Below, one piece after another: positions 47,340 through 50,140 of a stretch of DNA of 50,140 bases (position 1 is its first letter; the number at the start of each line of letters is the position of its first letter). Both the position numbers and the translations under genes were made by a program. The stretch comes from Cacconaster sp045114175 (GTDB lineage Bacteria; Bacteroidota; Bacteroidia; Bacteroidales; UBA932), in contig JBGUJZ010000046.1 in the NCBI GenBank assembly GCA_045114175.1, positions 1-50,140 of the forward strand, in the 5' to 3' direction. The notes beneath the pieces are model-generated. The model saw nothing but the letters and a program-made list of their open reading frames with translations, searched no databases and was not told the origin of the DNA.

Positions 47340-48188
47340 CTATTCTTTTTCGGTGACCAGTTTGATGAAAATGTCGTTCATGCGCGGCACCAGCTCCCGC
47401 CAGGAGTGGATGGTGACGCCACGGTCCAAGACTTCGCGCAGGGCGGCATTGGGATCTCCCTCAATGGTGAGAACCTCGGTGTGGCGGCCTTCTGCATCGC
47501 TGTAAACGAGTTCTACGCGGCTGTCGCCGTATTCCCGGCGGATGGCGTCGGTCTGTCCGGTAACCACCACCTTGGAGCGGTTGATGAGGGCAATCTCATC
47601 GCAAAGCTCCTCTACCGACTCCATGTTGTGGGTGGAGAGGATGATGGTGGCACCCTCATCTCGCAGGCGCAGGATTTCATTGCGGATCAACTGCGCGTTG
47701 ACGGGATCGAATCCGGAGAAAGGTTCGTCAAGGATCAGCAATTTCGGGCGGTGCAGGACGGTGGTGATGAACTGTACCTTCTGGGCCATACCCTTGGAGA
47801 GTTCCTCCACCTTTTTGTTCCACCAGTTCTGGATGCCGAACCGGACAAACCACTTCTTGAGTTCATCGGTGGCTTCGGCCGTGCTCAGTCCGCGCAGGCG
47901 CGCGAGGTAAAGGCACTGTTCGCCCACCTTCATTTTCTTATAGAGACCGCGCTCCTCGGGCAGATAGCCGATGGTGCGGACGATTTCGTCGGTCATGGGG
48001 GCGCCGTTGTACCAGACGCTACCCGAAGTGGGGATGGTGATCCGGTTGATGATGCGGATCAGCGTGGTTTTGCCGGCACCGTTCGGCCCGAGCAACCCAA
48101 ATATCTTACCTTCAGGAATTTCCAGATTGATATCCTGAATGGCGGTGAAGTTGCCGAACCGTTTGGTAATGTTTTTGCACTGCAACAT
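47340..48188 (-). CDS. ABC transporter ATP-binding protein (NatA-like)
   Basis: A 282-residue ATPase with Walker A GPNGAGKTT (34-42), signature LSKGMAQKVQF, Walker B LLILDEPFSGFDP and the switch STHNMES. After the core there is a DUF4162-like C-terminal domain, as in the NatA/YhaQ group. Partner of the following permease. First gene of the long minus-strand run, transcribed from TATTTTTG at 48216-48223. Confidence 0.93.
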   Translation of the reverse strand: MLQCKNITKRFGNFTAIQDINLEIPEGKIFGLLGPNGAGKTTLIRIINRITIPTSGSVWYNGAPMTDEIVRTIGYLPEERGLYKKMKVGEQCLYLARLRGLSTAEATDELKKWFVRFGIQNWWNKKVEELSKGMAQKVQFITTVLHRPKLLILDEPFSGFDPVNAQLIRNEILRLRDEGATIILSTHNMESVEELCDEIALINRSKVVVTGQTDAIRREYGDSRVELVYSDAEGRHTEVLTIEGDPNAALREVLDRGVTIHSWRELVPRMNDIFIKLVTEKE

Positions 48189-48215
48189 ATTCAGTATAAA
48201 TACAAGTTCGAACTA

Positions 48216-48233
48216 CAAAAATACTTATATTTG
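48216..48233. promoter_or_regulatory. Back-to-back promoters for the ABC transporter operon and the SIMPL gene
   Basis: Minus: TATTTTTG (48216-48223), 27 nt before the ATPase ATG. Plus: TATATTTG (48226-48233), 21 nt before the SIMPL ATG. The two -7 boxes are separated by only 2 nt, so the two polymerases would compete for this site. Confidence 0.6.
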
Positions 48234-48254
48234 TAATACAATAATTCTACGACT

Positions 48255-48959
48255 ATGGAAAATAAAGGCAAACTCTACCTGGGCCTGGCCATTATGGTCG
48301 GTCTGATTTTTCTGGGTTTAATGCTTCCCCGAACCGCACGCGAATTCCGCTCCTTTGAACGCACCGTCAGCGTGAAGGGACTCTGCGAACGCGAAGTTCC
48401 TGCCGACAAGGTCATCTGGCCGGTGGTATACAAAGTAGTCGGTAACGATCTGAGCTCCGTTTATCGTGCTATTGAAAGCAAAAAGGAGATCATTTTCAAC
48501 TTCCTGAAAAAGGGCGGTATTGAAGAGAAAGACATCTCCGTTTCCGTCCCTTCGCTCTCCGACAAGGATGCACAGGAATATGGCGGCAACACCCGTCTCT
48601 ATCGCTACGTGGCTACCTGCACCATCACCGTCTGCTCTGCGGAAGTTGACAAAGTGCTGGCCCTGATGGCCGCTCAAAGCCAGTTGCTCAGCAAGGACAT
48701 CATTCTGGAGAGTGGTTGGGAGGCAACTCCGCAGTTCCTCTTCGAGGGCTTGAACGACATCAAACCCGAGATGATTGAAGTGGCTACCAAGAATGCCCGC
48801 CAGGTGGCTGAAAAGTTCGCGAAAGACAGCGGCAGCTCGCTGGGCAAGATCCGCACCGCTTCGCAGGGCACCTTCAGCATTGAGGCACGCGACAGCAACA
48901 CGCCGCAGACCAAGAAGGTTCGCGTCGTGACCTCGGTCACCTATTATCTCAAGCGATAA
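48255..48959 (+). CDS. SIMPL-domain protein (YggE-like)
   Basis: A 234-residue protein with an N-terminal membrane anchor or signal sequence (KLYLGLAIMVGLIFLGLMLP) and a SIMPL domain (about 38-230; ERTVSVKGLCEREVPADKVI and the C-terminal NTPQTKKVRVVTSVTYYLKR). Related periplasmic proteins in E. coli (YggE) protect against oxidative stress. Role here unknown. Confidence 0.9.
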   Translation: MENKGKLYLGLAIMVGLIFLGLMLPRTAREFRSFERTVSVKGLCEREVPADKVIWPVVYKVVGNDLSSVYRAIESKKEIIFNFLKKGGIEEKDISVSVPSLSDKDAQEYGGNTRLYRYVATCTITVCSAEVDKVLALMAAQSQLLSKDIILESGWEATPQFLFEGLNDIKPEMIEVATKNARQVAEKFAKDSGSSLGKIRTASQGTFSIEARDSNTPQTKKVRVVTSVTYYLKR

Positions 48960-48965
48960 GGAAGT

Positions 48966-49391
48966 TTACTGGCGTTCGATTTTGAGCTGCTGAATGTCGC
49001 TCTTTCCCTCGCCGGTCCGGACATAAAGCGTGACCTGGAAGGTCTCGCCACCCGCGTGAAGGACTCCGATGGCATAGCGCATCGGGGCCTTTCCGCTTTT
49101 ATGGACAATCTCAAACGATTTCGGCGTGTAATCCGCAAAGAAATCCTTCATGATACGGCGGGCCTGGTTGCGGGAACAGGTGCTGACCGAACCCAGCAGA
49201 TCCAGTTCCAGGTTGTCTGCAAACCACGCAGAGAGTTTGTTGTAATCGCCTGCCTGGAAATACTTGCCGATGGGGGTGAAGACATCCTGTGATACCCCCG
49301 AGGTGAGGCTGACCGGAACCGTGTTCTGAGCCGTTGCGGGGACCGCTGCGAGCAGCAGTACAATGAGTGGAAGAAATCGTTTCAGTTTCAT
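48966..49391 (-). CDS. DUF4783-family exported protein
   Basis: Start at 49391 (MKLKRFLPLIVLLLAAVPAT), 141 residues. The mature part has the DUF4783 pattern: a short helical lead, IGKYFQAGDYNKLSAWFADN, LDLLGSVSTCSRNQARRIMK, DFFADYTPKSFEIVHKSG and MRYAIGVLHAGGETFQVTLY, similar in layout to NTF2-like folds. Restricted to Bacteroidota; function unknown. Convergent with the SIMPL gene, with only 6 nt between the stops. Confidence 0.88.
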   Translation of the reverse strand: MKLKRFLPLIVLLLAAVPATAQNTVPVSLTSGVSQDVFTPIGKYFQAGDYNKLSAWFADNLELDLLGSVSTCSRNQARRIMKDFFADYTPKSFEIVHKSGKAPMRYAIGVLHAGGETFQVTLYVRTGEGKSDIQQLKIERQ

Positions 49392-49493
49392 AATAGCGGG
49401 AACGCGGAGGGAAACCATGCAAAAATCAAGCCATGGGATACGTTGAAAAACGGACAAAAAACCTTACCTTTACAAGTTAATTGTTCACACCCA

Positions 49494-49967
49494 ATGAAGC
49501 TGAAGCTCATCCTCGTCGGAAAAACGGTCGGTTCCCCGCTCAAAGAGGGGATTGCCGACTACGCCGGTCGCCTGAAGCACTACACGACCTTTTCCATTGA
49601 GGAAATCCCTGAGTTAAAGCAGGCTTCCGCCCTCTCGCGGGATCAGATCAAGGAGCGCGAAGGGGCCCTGATTGCCGCCCGGCTCAAGGATTCAGACCAC
49701 GTGATCCTGTTGGATGAACACGGCCGCCGCTTCACCTCGCTAGCTTGGGCACGGGATTTGGAGCAGAAGCTGCTGCACGGCTCGCGGGACCTGGTTTTCG
49801 TGGTGGGCGGAGCGTATGGTTTTTCAAAATCCATCTATGACCGTGCCAACGAAATGCTCTCGCTCTCCGAGATGACCTTCTCCCATCAGCTGGTGCGCCT
49901 GGTATTCGTGGAGCAGCTCTACCGCGCCTTCACGATTATCCGGGGAGAACCCTATCACCACGAATAG
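49494..49967 (+). CDS. rlmH: 23S rRNA (pseudouridine1915-N3)-methyltransferase RlmH
   Basis: A SPOUT methyltransferase acting on helix 69 of 23S rRNA. Start at 49494 (MKLKLILVGKTVGSPLKEGI), giving 157 residues, the usual length; the frame is open 17 codons further up. Motifs: VILLDEHGRRFTSLAWA, VFVVGGAYGFSKSIYDRANE and SLSEMTFSHQLVRLVFVEQL, ending YRAFTIIRGEPYHHE, all diagnostic. Confidence 0.97.
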   Translation: MKLKLILVGKTVGSPLKEGIADYAGRLKHYTTFSIEEIPELKQASALSRDQIKEREGALIAARLKDSDHVILLDEHGRRFTSLAWARDLEQKLLHGSRDLVFVVGGAYGFSKSIYDRANEMLSLSEMTFSHQLVRLVFVEQLYRAFTIIRGEPYHHE

Positions 49968-50140
49968 ATGAAATCGGCAAAACCCTTCTTTAAGCGACTG
50001 GGAAATGTACTCTCCCGCTACCTGGTAGAACTGCTGGGGGTGCTGGCCATTCTCATCTTTGTCGGGTCGTTCCACTCCCGCAGCTACGAATCGCAGCTGG
50101 CATCCCGAGTAAGCCGGATTGAGCGGGCGCTGCAGGGGAG
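49968..50140 (+). CDS. Membrane protein, N-terminal part (runs off the window)
   Basis: ATG directly after the rlmH stop (TAGATG). The 57 visible residues have a basic lead and one membrane helix (YLVELLGVLAILIFVGSFHS) followed by a likely coiled coil (SQLASRVSRIERALQG). Too short to name. Probably co-transcribed with rlmH. Confidence 0.6.
   Translation, partial: MKSAKPFFKRLGNVLSRYLVELLGVLAILIFVGSFHSRSYESQLASRVSRIERALQG

Overview
The window is chromosomal DNA from a member of the Bacteroidota, most likely an uncultured anaerobic Bacteroidales of gut or rumen type (inference). Reasons: promoters repeatedly match the Bacteroidetes -7 box TAnnTTTG (some with an upstream TTTG about 20 nt away); Shine-Dalgarno sites are mostly absent; the families are typical of the phylum (OmpP1/FadL, DUF3078, DUF4783, DUF3298, BspA/DUF285 surface lipoproteins, TonB-dependent receptor, FeoA-FeoB fusion); and NfnAB, HydE and FeoAB point to an anaerobe. 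The core looks GC-rich, while about 23.9-30.2 kb is visibly AT-richer.

Layout. 0-10.3 kb: dprA (partial), queA, an OmpP1-type porin and a low-complexity lipoprotein on the minus strand; proS, a DUF3078 protein and tilS on the plus strand; sppA facing them. 10.4-16.6 kb: one plus-strand operon with a TonB-dependent receptor carrying a Cys motif in its plug, a periplasmic heavy-metal-associated (HMA) protein, NfnA, NfnB and HisS, closed by a hairpin that overlaps the hisS stop. 16.6-22.9 kb, minus strand: a tiny Cys-rich lipoprotein, two tandem BspA-like lipoproteins (the first preceded by a 44-residue ORF missed by long-ORF calling), a helix-hairpin-helix protein whose linker is built from palindromic DNA repeats, and rsmI.

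23-30.2 kb: tdk and an initiator tRNA gene border an accessory segment. It holds two copies of a cloverleaf-like repeat (23664-23800 and 29668-29792) whose arms covary, a decayed serine recombinase and a second remnant of its C-terminus, lipoproteins of unknown function, a Cys-rich CWC protein, and an operon of a DUF3298 lipoprotein with a membrane-anchored, repeat-bearing DarT-like ADP-ribosyltransferase that has no visible DarG partner. This operon and the cloverleaf repeats are the best candidates for undescribed biology here.

30.2-39.3 kb: DUF4234 and DUF3784 proteins, hydE, a DedA-like protein, a TauE permease, an operon of BPL_N-domain lipoprotein-like hydrolase, gamma carbonic anhydrase and FMN-binding lipoprotein, a PAP2 phosphatase, FeoAB with its small Cys-rich partner, and a YegP-like protein. 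39.3-48.2 kb: ten closely packed minus-strand genes running from an ABC-2 transporter through a split 5'-nucleotidase, an internally duplicated lipoprotein, PspC, LemA, DUF2207 and LytTR proteins to a metallo-beta-lactamase-fold hydrolase. 48.2-50.1 kb: SIMPL protein, DUF4783 protein, rlmH and a truncated membrane protein. Family assignments come from reading motifs by eye; no database search was run.
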